From contig NZ_JAJNEL010000002.1 of NCBI RefSeq assembly GCF_029428675.1, forward strand, positions 248,001 through 312,000: a stretch of DNA of 64,000 nt, given 5' to 3'. This DNA comes from Streptomyces sp. JH14. GTDB lineage: Bacteria; Actinomycetota; Actinomycetes; Streptomycetales; Streptomycetaceae. The first letter of the stretch is position 1. Each line of letters starts with the position of its first letter. Below are positions 34,934 to 45,200 of the stretch, in pieces. The position numbers and the translations under genes were made by a program. The notes beneath the pieces are model-generated. The model worked only from the letters and a program-made list of their open reading frames with translations. It did no database searches and was not told the origin of the DNA.

Positions 34934-36135
34934 TTGTACGACATCGACGACTTGGGCGTCTTCCTCGGCCTGGACGTCGGCAAGAGCGCCCATCACGGGC
35001 ACGGGCTCACCCCGGCCGGCAAGAAGTTCTTCGACAAGCAGCTGCCCAACAGCGAGCCGAAGCTGCGGGCCGTGTTCGACAAGCTCGCCGCCAAGTTCGG
35101 AACCGTGCTGATCATCGTGGACCAGCCCGCCTCGATCGGAGCCCTCCCGCTCACAGTCGCCCGGGACACGGGCCGCAAGGTCGCCTACCTGCCGGGCCTG
35201 GCCATGCGACGGATCGCCGATCTGTATCCGGGCGAGGCGAAAACCGACGCGAAGGACGCCGCGGTGATCGCGGACGCAGCTCGGACGATGCCGCACACCC
35301 TGCGCTCGCTGGAGCTGACCGACGAAATCACCACCGAGCTGACCGTGTTGGTGGGCTTCGATCAGGACCTCGCGGCCGAAGCCACCCGCACCTCCAACCG
35401 GATACGCGGCCTGCTCACCCAGTTCCACCCCTCGCTGGAACGCGTACTTGGGCCGCGTCTGGACCACCAGGCCGTGACCTGGCTGCTGGAACGCTACGGC
35501 TCCCCGGCCGCGCTGCGAAAGGCCGGTCGTCGCAGGCTCGTTGAGGTGATACGGCCCAAGGCCCCGCGCATGGCCCAGCGGCGGATCGACGAGGTCTTCG
35601 ACGCGCTCGACGAGCAGACCGTCGTGGTCCCGGGCACCGGCACCCTCGACATCGTGATCCCGTCCCTGGCCCGCTCGCTCGCCGCCGTTCACGAACAGCG
35701 CCGTGCCCTGGAGGCCCAGATCGAGGCCCTGCTGGAGGAGCACCCTCTTTCGAAGGTCCTGACCTCGATGCCGGGGCTCGCGGTCAGGACCGCCGCCACC
35801 TTGCTGGTCACCGTCGGCGACGGCACCAGCTTCCCCACCGTCGCCCACCTCGCCTCCTACGCCGGCCTCGCCCCCACGACCAAGTCGTCGGGGACCTCCA
35901 TCCACGGCGAACACGCGCCCAGAGGCGGCAACCGGCAGCTCAAACGGGCGATGTTCCTGTCCGCGTTCGCCGCCCTGCACGATCCCGCCTCCCGCACCTA
36001 CTACGACCGCTGCCGGCCCCGCGGAAAGACCCACACCCAGGCACTCTCCGCCTGGCCCGCCACCGCATCAGCGTGCTGTTCGCGATGCTCCGCGACGGCA
36101 CCTTCTACGAACCCAGAACCCCACGCCTCGCTTGA
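34934..36135 (+). pseudogene. IS110-family transposase with a C-terminal frameshift
   Basis: From the TTG at 34934 (GGAGGA upstream) the frame encodes a near-complete IS110 transposase: DEDD RuvC-like domain with VFLGLDVGKSAHHGHG and GEAKTDAKDAAVIADAAR, a coiled coil, and the C-terminal Transposase_20 domain with SMPGLAVRTAATLL and FPTVAHLASYAGLAP. Near 36045, after KTHTQAL, one base is missing and the usual ending RISVLFAMLRDGTFYEP appears in the next frame, stopping at 36135. Only about the last 30 residues are lost, so recent inactivation, or residual activity, is possible. Confidence 0.85.
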
Positions 36136-36258
36136 CGAAAGACATAGAGGCACCCCGACGATGCAGTGCGGCCGGTCGTCGAGGCGGTGGCCAGCCAGCC
36201 GCGTTCCGGCCGTGCGCCCGTGCCGCGCCGGGACCCGGCGGTGGCTGATGGTGGGGAT

Positions 36259-37479
36259 ATGCCGGGCGAGAGGAGAGCAGGCGGCGGGGTCGATCCGGTC
36301 ATCGTGGTGATCCCGTGCAGTGCGACGAAGTTGCCCGTGCCCGAGGGGGTGAAGGTTCCTGCTGCTGTCCTTTACCAGGGCACCTACTTCACCAAGTGCC
36401 TGAATGCTGCCCGGGCCATCCCCGGCGGACGAGTCGTGATCGTCAGTGGCTTGTACGGGCTGATCACTCCGGACACCCTGATCGCCACGTACGAGAAGCG
36501 GCTGGATCCGCGCACGGTCGACCACGCCAAGCACCGCGCCCAGGCCGAGGCGATGGGTTGGGGCCTGCGCGGCGCGCCCAAGGTGATCGCGCTGGCGGGC
36601 AAGGAATACGCGGATGCGGCCGCCGCCGTGTGGCCGCACTTGGCGCGGCCTCTCGCGGGCGCGGGTATCGGGACGCAGCTTCAGCGGCTGACGCGGATCG
36701 CCGAATCCGCGGATCCCCGGGCCGCCGCCCTGGCCTACGCCGACGCCGCGGCGGCCGCCAGCCACGAGGACAGCGCCGGTCGCCCCCGACCTTCGCCGGA
36801 GGGGCAGCGGGTTGAGGAGGGCGGCTTCCGATGGGCTATACAGTCCGGCATGAGCATCGTTGATACGTCCATAGCCGCGGTCTCAGCAGCGCTGAGCGGG
36901 CTGGCTGCGGGGGCGGCGTGGAAGGCCTCACGCGAGGCCAACAAGGCGGCGTGGAAGGCGAACGAGACGGCCGACTCCGTCGCCCAGATCGAGCGGGATC
37001 GCTGGCACAAGGAACTGACACCGCAACTCCGGATCAAACTTCAGACTGAGCCCCATGAGGTGCTGTACGTGCGCTTCGACAGCCCGTCCACGCTCGGTGA
37101 CCTCGCCGTTCAGCTGACCATTCGCGACGACTTCGACCGCTCTCGGCTTCCCCACCTGGCCGGTACTCCGACACCGGAGCAGAGAGCGGAAGTTGTCTGG
37201 GGGCCGTACCGATTCCGGCCCCACGTCGATGAAGCGGACGGGCTGGGCCGGGCGGTCCCGGCGTTCCCCCTTCTCCCCGGTGACCGTCATCGTCTCGCCC
37301 TCGACCTGTCACTGAAACCGTCCTGGTACGAGGGCGCCGACGGAGAACAGCGCTGGCGCAACGACTACCGCACTGCTCCCATCCGCCTCTGGGCGGTTTG
37401 CACCGCCCCCGACCACAAGCCCTGGATACTGGCCTTCGCGGTGCCGCAGGACGGCAGTTGGGCGCTGGGGGGCGCCTGA
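36259..37479 (+). CDS. DUF6884-like protein, possibly two genes joined in frame
   Basis: The open frame from the ATG at 36259 encodes 406 residues. The first 170 match a DUF6884/YaaA-like pattern: VIVVIPCSATKLPVPEGVKVPAAVLYQG, then GGRVVIVSGLYGLITPDTLI. Next comes a low-complexity stretch and, from MSIVDTSIAAVSAALSGLAAGAAWKA at 36850, a membrane-anchor-like helix with a coiled coil and a beta-rich domain (LTPQLRIKL onward), resembling stand-alone streptomycete membrane proteins. A TATACA-like box lies just before this second Met. Either a fusion protein or two genes joined by chance downstream of the IS110 insertion. Function unknown. Confidence 0.55.
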   Translation: MPGERRAGGGVDPVIVVIPCSATKLPVPEGVKVPAAVLYQGTYFTKCLNAARAIPGGRVVIVSGLYGLITPDTLIATYEKRLDPRTVDHAKHRAQAEAMGWGLRGAPKVIALAGKEYADAAAAVWPHLARPLAGAGIGTQLQRLTRIAESADPRAAALAYADAAAAASHEDSAGRPRPSPEGQRVEEGGFRWAIQSGMSIVDTSIAAVSAALSGLAAGAAWKASREANKAAWKANETADSVAQIERDRWHKELTPQLRIKLQTEPHEVLYVRFDSPSTLGDLAVQLTIRDDFDRSRLPHLAGTPTPEQRAEVVWGPYRFRPHVDEADGLGRAVPAFPLLPGDRHRLALDLSLKPSWYEGADGEQRWRNDYRTAPIRLWAVCTAPDHKPWILAFAVPQDGSWALGGA

Positions 37480-37754
37480 TCCAGGCAAGGACGTGCCGTG
37501 ACGGGGGCCGTGCGCGTGGCGGCGCTCGCGCGTCGCCCTGCCGGCGTCCGGGCGGGGCCAGAGCAGGGGGGTGGCGGGGTTGCTTCGCTAACGCCGGGGC
37601 GCAACAAGGTTGGCACTCCCACTCCCCCTCTTCACGTGATCGGAGTCCTGCGTCGGCGGCCATAGACGGGATCCATCGGCTGCCGACACCTGCCGCAGCA
37701 GTGGAGCGAGCTACCGGCGCACCCAGAAATTGCCCACCAGAGTCCAGAGGCTGG
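37480..37754. other. Spacer between convergent genes
   Basis: No gene. No strong terminator hairpin was found for the long minus-strand operon that ends at 37755. Confidence 0.35.
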
Positions 37755-39515
37755 TCAAAATCCCCCCGTCACCACGCCCTGCGGCTCGCCGTTGACCGTG
37801 ACGGCCGGATCGGCCTCCACCACGCGCACGGACATGTCGATCGGTGCGGGGCGGGCGTTGGCTGATTCAGCTGCCGAGAGGTGTCGGACGTTGGAGGAGC
37901 CGTCGGCGAACGGGCGGACAGTGTGGGCCAAGAGGCGGGTCAGTTCATCTTCGAGGCCGTGCTGTAGTGGGGTGCCGTCGGGGCCGAAGGAATCGATCTC
38001 ACGCTCGGCGAGCTGCTTGCCGGTGGCCGCGTGGGTGGCGGTGAAGCGCAGGATGCCGCTCTCGTTGTAGCGGAACTTAATCTCGATCTTGTTCCGGCGG
38101 ATGTCCTGTTCGCGGGTCGGGAGATCCACCTCGATGTTGGCCAGGGGGAAGGCACGGTCGCTGTCGGCCGGGTAGCCGACCTCGCCCTCGATCACCGGCA
38201 CGCGCACGAAGGAAGCGCCCGGCGTGTCCGGGTAGAAGTTGCCCGAACCCTCCGCGGGGAGCGTGGCATTGCGTCGGATAATGGCGCGGAAGCCCTTCTG
38301 TTCGCCCGCGCTCACAGCCGTACCCAGGTCATAGCTGGTCACCAAGGAGAAGTCTCTGTCGTCGCCGAGTTCGCCGTCGAGGGAAGCCGCATAGATAGCT
38401 GCACCCCGGGCGACGGCGGTCATGGGTCGGCACAGGCCGCTGTCCACGATGCGATCGTGGCCGAGAAGCTCACCCAGGGCATGACGCACCTGGGGGATCT
38501 GCGAGGTGCCGCCAATCATCAGGACGGAGTCGATGTCGTCCGAGGTGATGGCCAGATCTTCCAGAGCCTGCTGGACCGGCTCCAGGGCGCGGGTGATGAG
38601 CGAAGTGATCGCCTCGGTGTACTCGGCCGCGGTGATCCTGACCTCACGCCTCGAGATCGAGGGGGCGAGGCCGATCGGGAGGTCGAAGAAGAGCGCGCCG
38701 TCCACTGGCACGGAGGACAAGGCGATCTTCGTCAGCTCGACCGACCGGCGCCACCGGCGTCGTTCAGCCTTGGTGAGCCGGTCCGCGGTCAGGCCGATCT
38801 TCTGCTGGATCAGCTGGGCCAGCGCGTTGTCGAACTCCAGGCCTCCGAGGGCGGTGATGCCACGGGAGGTCTGCTCCTCGAAGAGGCCGTCGTCGTATTC
38901 GAGGACGGTGACGTCGATGGTTCCGCCGCCCCAGTCGAAGACGAGGAAGCGGCCGGGGATCGGGACGTCGTGGGCGTACGAGATCGCGGCCGCGGTGGGC
39001 TCGTTGAGCAGGGCCCGGACCTTCACTCCGCCGAGCGCTGCCGCGGCACGGGTGCGGTAGCGGGCGCCACCCGTGGCGTTGGCGGGGACCGTGACGACCG
39101 CGTCGGAGAGGTCGAGCAGTTGGGCGGAGACGCCTTCCTTCATCCGGCTGAAGAGGGAGGCGGCCGCGACCGTGCTGTGGAACTTCTCCGAGCCGACCCA
39201 GACGTGGTGTTCCTCGAGCTGGGCTGCGACCTCGAGGCCGTCGGTGTCGCCGTCCTTCTCGGCACCGGAGCGGGTGCCGAGCATGCGCTTCACGGCGTCG
39301 AGCGGCTCGCTGGTGCCGGTCTTCGCCTCCCAGCCGAAGCAGAGAGTGCGCTGGAGGTCGCGGACGGACAGCGCGGAGGGGAAGAGTTGCTCGAACTCCG
39401 ACATCCGCCACTGGGCGGGCACGTTGTCGCCGTCGACCGGCAGCACTTCGGTGGTGTGCCCGTTCCAGCGAGCAACAACCGAGTTACTCGTACCGAAGTC
39501 GATACCAAAACTCAT
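37755..39515 (-). CDS. Hsp70-family chaperone, last gene of the helicase operon
   Basis: The 586-residue protein is an Hsp70-type ATPase distinct from housekeeping DnaK. Visible motifs: phosphate-1 GIDFGTSNSVVA (4-15), LNEPTAAAISYA (170-181), phosphate-2 FDWGGGTIDVTVL (193-205), adenosine motif VLMIGGTSQIPQV (331-343). The substrate-binding beta domain (about 390-515) is recognisable from EIDSFGPDGTP-like strands, but the C-terminal helical lid is short, so clients may be held loosely or specifically. Its ATG overlaps the stop of the preceding gene (ATGA). Being encoded after a J-like and a GrpE-like protein suggests a dedicated folding machine for the operon's own proteins, perhaps the giant helicase. 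It could also act as a sensor. Function is inferred from context. Confidence 0.9.
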   Translation of the reverse strand: MSFGIDFGTSNSVVARWNGHTTEVLPVDGDNVPAQWRMSEFEQLFPSALSVRDLQRTLCFGWEAKTGTSEPLDAVKRMLGTRSGAEKDGDTDGLEVAAQLEEHHVWVGSEKFHSTVAAASLFSRMKEGVSAQLLDLSDAVVTVPANATGGARYRTRAAAALGGVKVRALLNEPTAAAISYAHDVPIPGRFLVFDWGGGTIDVTVLEYDDGLFEEQTSRGITALGGLEFDNALAQLIQQKIGLTADRLTKAERRRWRRSVELTKIALSSVPVDGALFFDLPIGLAPSISRREVRITAAEYTEAITSLITRALEPVQQALEDLAITSDDIDSVLMIGGTSQIPQVRHALGELLGHDRIVDSGLCRPMTAVARGAAIYAASLDGELGDDRDFSLVTSYDLGTAVSAGEQKGFRAIIRRNATLPAEGSGNFYPDTPGASFVRVPVIEGEVGYPADSDRAFPLANIEVDLPTREQDIRRNKIEIKFRYNESGILRFTATHAATGKQLAEREIDSFGPDGTPLQHGLEDELTRLLAHTVRPFADGSSNVRHLSAAESANARPAPIDMSVRVVEADPAVTVNGEPQGVVTGGF

Positions 39516-40498
39516 CGCGTGCCTCTCTGGTTCATCTGCTTGCTGGCCGCAGCACGCAGCGACTGCCTATAACTCGTTGTCTTCGGCACGCGCCCACCTG
39601 TCGTCACATCCGGTGAACCAGACGTAGACCAGGCACCGCCACGCGATCCCTCCTCGAGAATCTCCCTGGCTGGCGAATCCCCAGGCTCCTGTTGAACGCC
39701 AGGCGCCTGACCCCGATGAACCTTCTTCTTGTGCGGAGAATCACCAGGATCCCCATTGAGGCCTTTCCTCTGCTTTTTAGCTGCCTCCGTATGCGTGGTC
39801 CTGCGCTTCTGCCCCGGCTTCGCCTTCTCCGCTGCAGGTACCGGCAATGGATTCTTGGGAAGGGCTTTGAGCCATCCACGCTCAACAAGCTTTCCAGATT
39901 CACTGTCCACGTAAGCCGGTGCTGCAACTTCGTATACAACCGGTCCACGGCTCATAGCCCCAGGTGGATCTTCCACTACATTGAACTGTGAATGATCGTC
40001 GGCCTTCCAGACAATCTCCAGGCCGGCCCGCGACAACTCATGGTCGATTCGCGCCAATACCACCCTAAGACTCTTGGACTCCAAGGTCTGACGATGAATA
40101 GCAGCCAACTGGGCCAAATGCACTTGACGGGTCCTCATCCCTTCCATCACACCGCTCCGTACAGAATCGGCAATTTGAGGAAGGACACGTCTCATCAACT
40201 CGGACCGGATGACGCCAGCAGGATCACTCTCTGCCTCCTTACCCTCAAGAAGGGCACCCAAGGTCTCAGCTACTCGCTCCAGCTCCTCCTCCACCACAGG
40301 CAGGAGTGCTTCATTGATGGACTTGAGAATCGCCGGCGCATCCAGGGCTCCTGCAGCAATCTTAGGAATGTCGCTAGCAGTGAACTTCCAAGGTTGCATA
40401 TCAGCTGATTTGAGTTCGTCGTTGCTGGAATACGGTTCCTGCCCAGCAAAGGATGCACGCTTTTTCCGGGCTTCGCGCGCCCTGCGACTTCCAGTCAT
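39512..40498 (-). CDS. GrpE-like nucleotide exchange factor candidate
   Basis: A 328-residue hydrophilic protein. Residues 40-145 are predicted helical. Residues 145-213 resemble the GrpE C-terminal head: LRVVLARIDHELSRAGLEIV, then DDHSQFNVVEDPP, GPVVYEVAAPAYVDSESGKLVERGWLKA, in the order of the GrpE pattern ending in a GY...RPAxVxV strand. The last 110 residues are Lys/Pro-rich and disordered. Codon use is clearly less GC-biased than in the neighbours. It overlaps both flanking genes by 4 bp and sits directly before the Hsp70. The GrpE call rests on a weak motif plus position; it could be an unrelated adaptor. Confidence 0.5.
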   Translation of the reverse strand: MTGSRRAREARKKRASFAGQEPYSSNDELKSADMQPWKFTASDIPKIAAGALDAPAILKSINEALLPVVEEELERVAETLGALLEGKEAESDPAGVIRSELMRRVLPQIADSVRSGVMEGMRTRQVHLAQLAAIHRQTLESKSLRVVLARIDHELSRAGLEIVWKADDHSQFNVVEDPPGAMSRGPVVYEVAAPAYVDSESGKLVERGWLKALPKNPLPVPAAEKAKPGQKRRTTHTEAAKKQRKGLNGDPGDSPHKKKVHRGQAPGVQQEPGDSPAREILEEGSRGGAWSTSGSPDVTTGGRVPKTTSYRQSLRAAASKQMNQRGTR

Positions 40499-42237
40499 GA
40501 TGTGCTGCTCTCTGAGTCTTCAAGGGCTGCAGGGTCTTCAGTAGCCGGGGAAAGGCGTTCTGTCGCCCTGGTGATTATTTCTCGGGCCGCCTCGGTACGA
40601 GACCACTCGCGGTCGCTGTCCGTGGGCAACTCGGTGAGCCTCTGCAGAGGCTCGGGCGGAAGTTCCAGCCGGTGGCTCGTGCCGGTGGGGTCCTTCCAGC
40701 GGTACGGGGCGAGCGGGACGGCGAACGCGGGTACTTCCTGCTGCTCCCGCTCGGCCTTCTCGATCATGTCCTTGGCGCGGTTGATCCGGACGCGGCCGCT
40801 GTCCTCGAGTTCCTTCCTCAGGGCTCGCCAGGCCTTCTTCCAGTCGTCCACCCCGTCGGGCACGCCGAGCACCAGATAAGGGTTGAGCGGCTGGTCGCGT
40901 TCTCCGAGGCGCCGGTCTTCCAGGAAGCCCCGGTTCTTCCGCAGCATGGCTACGGCGCCTCCGCCGAGTTGGTCCCGCACCGGGGGGCGGCCTTCGGCGT
41001 CCTGCTCCAGCAGTTCGAGCGACTCCGTCGTCTCCTGGCCCGCGCGCAGGTAGGCCTGGATGTTCTGGGCCTCCCAGCGCACCGGCTGCGAGTGATGCCG
41101 GAGCCTTGCGGCCATGGTGAGCGCCGCCTCCCTCCGCTGCTCCGCCGTCGCGTCGTCCCCGCAGAGGAGGGCACGGTGCATCTGCCGCACGGCTCTGGTC
41201 AGGGTCCGGACGCCGATCCAGCCGTTGAACTTCTTGTTGCTCGCGCTGCGCACGCGGGGGTGGACCCGCTCCAGAAGGACCCACAGCCGCTCGTCGGCGA
41301 CGAGGTCGTCCGGGGCCTCCCCGGTCCGCCGCACCTCGCGCAAGGCGTCGAGGAGCTTCTGTGTCGGTGGAAGGAGCTCGATCCAATCGTCCTCGATGGC
41401 CTTGGCCTCGTTGGTCTGCAGTCTCACCAGCAGGCGCCAGTCCTGCGGCCAGTCACGGCCGGGTTCCGTTCCCGGGCCGGCCTCCCGGCGTTCCCGTTCC
41501 AGAGGCCAGGCCAGTAGGTCCATCTCCTCGTCGGTGAGGGACGCCGGGTCCAGGCGGGCGCGGAAGTAGGCGGCACGGGAGGTGCCGTCGCGCTCGGGGA
41601 CCGCGCCGATCCACTCCTCGTCGATGTAGTCGTCGAGAAGCGGCCGGGGAAGCTTCGCCAGGAGCGCCCTCTGCCGAGGGGCCGGCAGGTTGGTCTCCAT
41701 CAGGCGACGGTCGTCCTGGTAGATCTGCCACATGCTGCCCGGCTCCCCCAGGAGCGGCAGCGGCTTGTCCTCCAGCAGGGCGCGGGCGCGGTCGTCGAGC
41801 CGGCCGTTGAAGACGCCCAGCCCGTGGTCCTGTGCCATGACGAGCAGGGAGACGCCCCGAACCGGGTCGTCCTGCCGGGACGCCGCATCGGCCGCGGCCC
41901 GCGCCAGCTTCTGCGCGGAAAGCGTCCCGGTCTCCGCCATCAGCGCGTGGGGCAGCACGATTTCAGCGAAGGAGCGGGCGCGCTCCCAGGCCTCCCGGTC
42001 GGCGAATCCTTCGGGGACCGGCTGGGGCGTCAGTGGTTCCAGCGCCGGCTGCTTCTGCGGCGGAACAACCGGAGCGGGGCTGCCAACAGCTTCCGCAGCC
42101 TCCGGAGCTTCTCCGACGGTCCGGCCCTGGGCGCGGGCCTGGCGGAGGGCGAGGCGGCGGGTGATCTCGCGCTGCCGCAGCTCCTCCAGTCGGGCCTGCT
42201 CGTCGTGGCCCGCTCCCAGCGGGGTTCCTGCCGTCAT
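40495..42237 (-). CDS. Large protein with degenerate J-like domain (no HPD)
   Basis: The 580-residue protein starts with a basic coiled coil (ARLEELRQREITRRLALRQ), followed by a long helical region rich in Trp and Arg. At 451-500 the sequence NPYLVLGVPDGVDDWKKAWR, then INRAKDMIEKAER, follows the J-domain plan (xYxxLGV, helix II, helix III with INxAxxxL), but the HPD loop needed to stimulate Hsp70 is replaced by EDSGR. A short beta-like tail (APYRWKDPTGTSHRLELPP) follows. Its ATG overlaps the helicase stop. It may recruit the helicase to the Hsp70, although without HPD any stimulation would differ from that of canonical J proteins. The rest of the protein is unrecognised. Confidence 0.55.
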   Translation of the reverse strand: MTAGTPLGAGHDEQARLEELRQREITRRLALRQARAQGRTVGEAPEAAEAVGSPAPVVPPQKQPALEPLTPQPVPEGFADREAWERARSFAEIVLPHALMAETGTLSAQKLARAAADAASRQDDPVRGVSLLVMAQDHGLGVFNGRLDDRARALLEDKPLPLLGEPGSMWQIYQDDRRLMETNLPAPRQRALLAKLPRPLLDDYIDEEWIGAVPERDGTSRAAYFRARLDPASLTDEEMDLLAWPLERERREAGPGTEPGRDWPQDWRLLVRLQTNEAKAIEDDWIELLPPTQKLLDALREVRRTGEAPDDLVADERLWVLLERVHPRVRSASNKKFNGWIGVRTLTRAVRQMHRALLCGDDATAEQRREAALTMAARLRHHSQPVRWEAQNIQAYLRAGQETTESLELLEQDAEGRPPVRDQLGGGAVAMLRKNRGFLEDRRLGERDQPLNPYLVLGVPDGVDDWKKAWRALRKELEDSGRVRINRAKDMIEKAEREQQEVPAFAVPLAPYRWKDPTGTSHRLELPPEPLQRLTELPTDSDREWSRTEAAREIITRATERLSPATEDPAALEDSESSTS

Positions 42238-45200
42238 CAGAGCTCCTCCGCGAAGATGCGCACCTGCTCGATCACCGCGGCAGGGGTCCGGTCCAGGCTG
42301 TAGGCGTCGGCGAAGGCGATCCTCGCGGCGAGGCCACCGGCACGGACCTCGTCACGAAGGGCCTGGAGCCGTTCGTTCCCGCACTCCTCGGCGGCGGACT
42401 CCAGCGGATGCTTGACGGCGACCGCGACGGGCTCGCCGGTGAAGTCCGAGGTGAAGAGCGCCACCGGTCCGGCAGCGGTCACCTTCAGGCTGACGTTGGG
42501 CTCCTCATCCGCCCATCCCTTCAGCAGGACGGCGTGCTCGTTCGGATCGATCTGTAGCTTCCGGCCGCGCAGGGCGTCGGTCAGGTCGCGGGCGAGCCGC
42601 CAGTCGTACAGCGGGTGGAGGCGCATGTTGGAGTAGTCGCGCAGGCAGGCGTAGCAGGAGCTGCGGCAGTTCTGCGCATGATGGTCGGCCTCCAGGTCGT
42701 GCACGTACCGGTCGACCGCCCGGAGGAACTCCTCGATGTGTTCCTCCGAACCGAGGTAGGTGCTGAAGCCGGCGCCGTTGTCGAGGCTGTCCGCCAGGTA
42801 AGCCATGACGGGAGCCGCCACCGGGGCGTCCGAGCCGTGGATGCCGCTGAGGAGTTCCTCCGGCTGCACGTCCAGGTGCGGGGCGGCGGCACGGCGCAGC
42901 AGGGCAGCCAGCGAGTACCAGGCGGCGCGCCGGCCGTGGTATGCCTCGGGGAAGCGGTCGATCTGCTGGGACTTCGAGATGTCGAAGCGGAGGCCCCGGC
43001 TGGTGTCGAGGGCGTCCTTGGCCCCGATGAAGAGCATGTCGGTGTGCTGGGTAGCGCCGAGGGCGATCTCCAGGTCGGCTTCCGCCTTGGGGTGGTCCAG
43101 AGCGACGTATCCGCGCCACGGGCCGGTGTTCTTGACGAACCGGAAGAGCTTTCCGGCGTTGGTGTTGACGATGTAGCGGTCGCCGCTTCCGGTGTGGACA
43201 ACCATCCAGTCGTCGGCGGCACGGTGGATGCGCGGGGCGGTCTTCTCCAGGTCGGTGGCGGTCCGTGCGCTGGTGGCGTTGGAGCCGAGCTCCCGGTAGC
43301 CGTCGTAGTCCCGTGCTTCGTGGGCAGCCCGGAAGCCTGCGGGCTCCCGGAAGGGGACGGCCCTGTAGTACTTGCTCTCCGCGCCGCAGGCAGGGCAGGT
43401 GCCGGCGCTCCCGGTTTCCGCGTCGACGACGGCCTGCGGGTCCACGTGGGAACAGATCCGGCACATGGCGACCAACTGTTCTGGCCCGAACGGGTCCTCG
43501 GCAGCCTGCACTCCGCGACCGCTCGGGACGAGGGAGACCACTCCCCTGGAGCGGAGCAGACGGCCGTCCTGCGGGGTTTCGCTGCCCGGTGCGAACTTGC
43601 TGAGGGCGACGGCCAGGTCGCGGTTTACGGAGTCGGCCGGCGGCCAAGGGAAGGTCTTCTGCGGGATGCTCCGGTAGAGGAGGCGGGAGCGCGTCGGGAA
43701 GCCGAACATGGGCAGGAGACCCGCCTCTGCCAGACGCTGGCTGAGGTCGGAGTGGCCGACCGTCCGGGCCGCCACCTCGTCGACCTGTCCGAGGAGTTCG
43801 TCGATGGCGGTCACCGGGTCGATAGCGGCGATGCTCTCCGGTGTTCCTGCGCGGAGGGCGGCGGCAGCGGCTTTGACGCGCTCCGGGCGCTCGGCGATCC
43901 AGCGACGGACGGCACCGCGATGCGTCGGCCAGTCGGCGGCGAGGCCGAACTGTCCGTGGACGTTGGTCGTCATGTCCGGCCCCTTCCGGCGGTCCTCCGG
44001 CTGCAGGGGCTCGAAGGCCTGGCGCAGGACCTCTCCCAGCAGGACCCGCCGGAAGACGGAGACCATGCCGAGGACCAAATAGGGCGGCGGAGTCGGATCG
44101 TTGGTGATGGCTTCCGGGCGGGCGAAGTAGTGCTCGTCGTGACTGCGGCCGCGGCAGACGGTGAGGGCCACGGCGACCGGGCTGTTGCGGCGGCCCGCGC
44201 GCCCCACCCGCTGCTGGTAGTTGAAGCGAGTGGGTGGCATGTTGGCCATGATCACGGTGTTGAGGGGACCGATGTCGACACCGGCCTCCATGGTCGTGGT
44301 CACGGAGAGCAGTTCCAGGCCGTCCGCCTGCGGGACGTCGTTGTCGCCGAGGAAGACGTCCTGGAAGAGGCTCTGCCGACGCTGGGCCTCCAACCGGTCC
44401 GTCTGACCGGTCAGCTCCGCGGTGCGCAGGGGAAAGCCACCGGTGCGGTGGGCGGCCTTCCACGCGTAGTAGTCGTCTTCGAGGACTCCGCTGTACTGCT
44501 GGGGCAGATCAGGCAGCGGGGTCAGGCACTTGGTACACAGCCCCGTGCCCGGGTGAAGGTGCGGCCGGTGGCAGGAACGGCACGTCCAGGTCTTGTTGTC
44601 ACCGGGGCGGAGCGCTACCTTCTCCGGCTTGACGACGTAGTCGACCACGGCGTCCTTCCAGACGCCGAGCACAAGGTCCTCGATCGTCTGCACATCGGTG
44701 CCCTGGCGTTCGGCGACCTGCTTCCAGAAACGCTTCAGAGGCGCAGGCGGCCTCTGCAGAGAGGCACGTATCCGGGCGAAGCGCCGCATCAGGCCGAGAA
44801 TACGCAGACTGGCACGCGCCACGGCCTGATCGCTGTCCAGACCGATCTCCAGAGGCGAGCGGTCGTCGCGCAGGCAGAGCCAGCCGAGTCCGAGCGATTC
44901 GAAGTCACGGCCGCCACCGGAGAACAGACTACCGACGGTCTCGAGGCGGAGACGGGAGCGGATGCGGTTGAGCAGTTCCTCCTGAGCCTGGGTCTCCACC
45001 ACGGCTTCCCGGTCCCGCTCCCAGTTGTAGAGCGCGGTCCAGGGCTGTCCGGCCGAGGTCTGCTGGAGCGAGGCCGCGGGACCGGCGGGGTTGGTGCCGT
45101 ACTTCAGCAGCATGCCTTCGAGGTCGGAGGCGAGGTCGTCCAGCGAGGGCAGTTCGGAGAACTTCCGCTCCAGGTCGGGCAGGAGTTCCGGTTCGGCGTC

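Noticed and set aside
34409..36034. Minus-strand open frame opposite the IS110 transposase
   Set aside because: Antisense shadow of the transposase.
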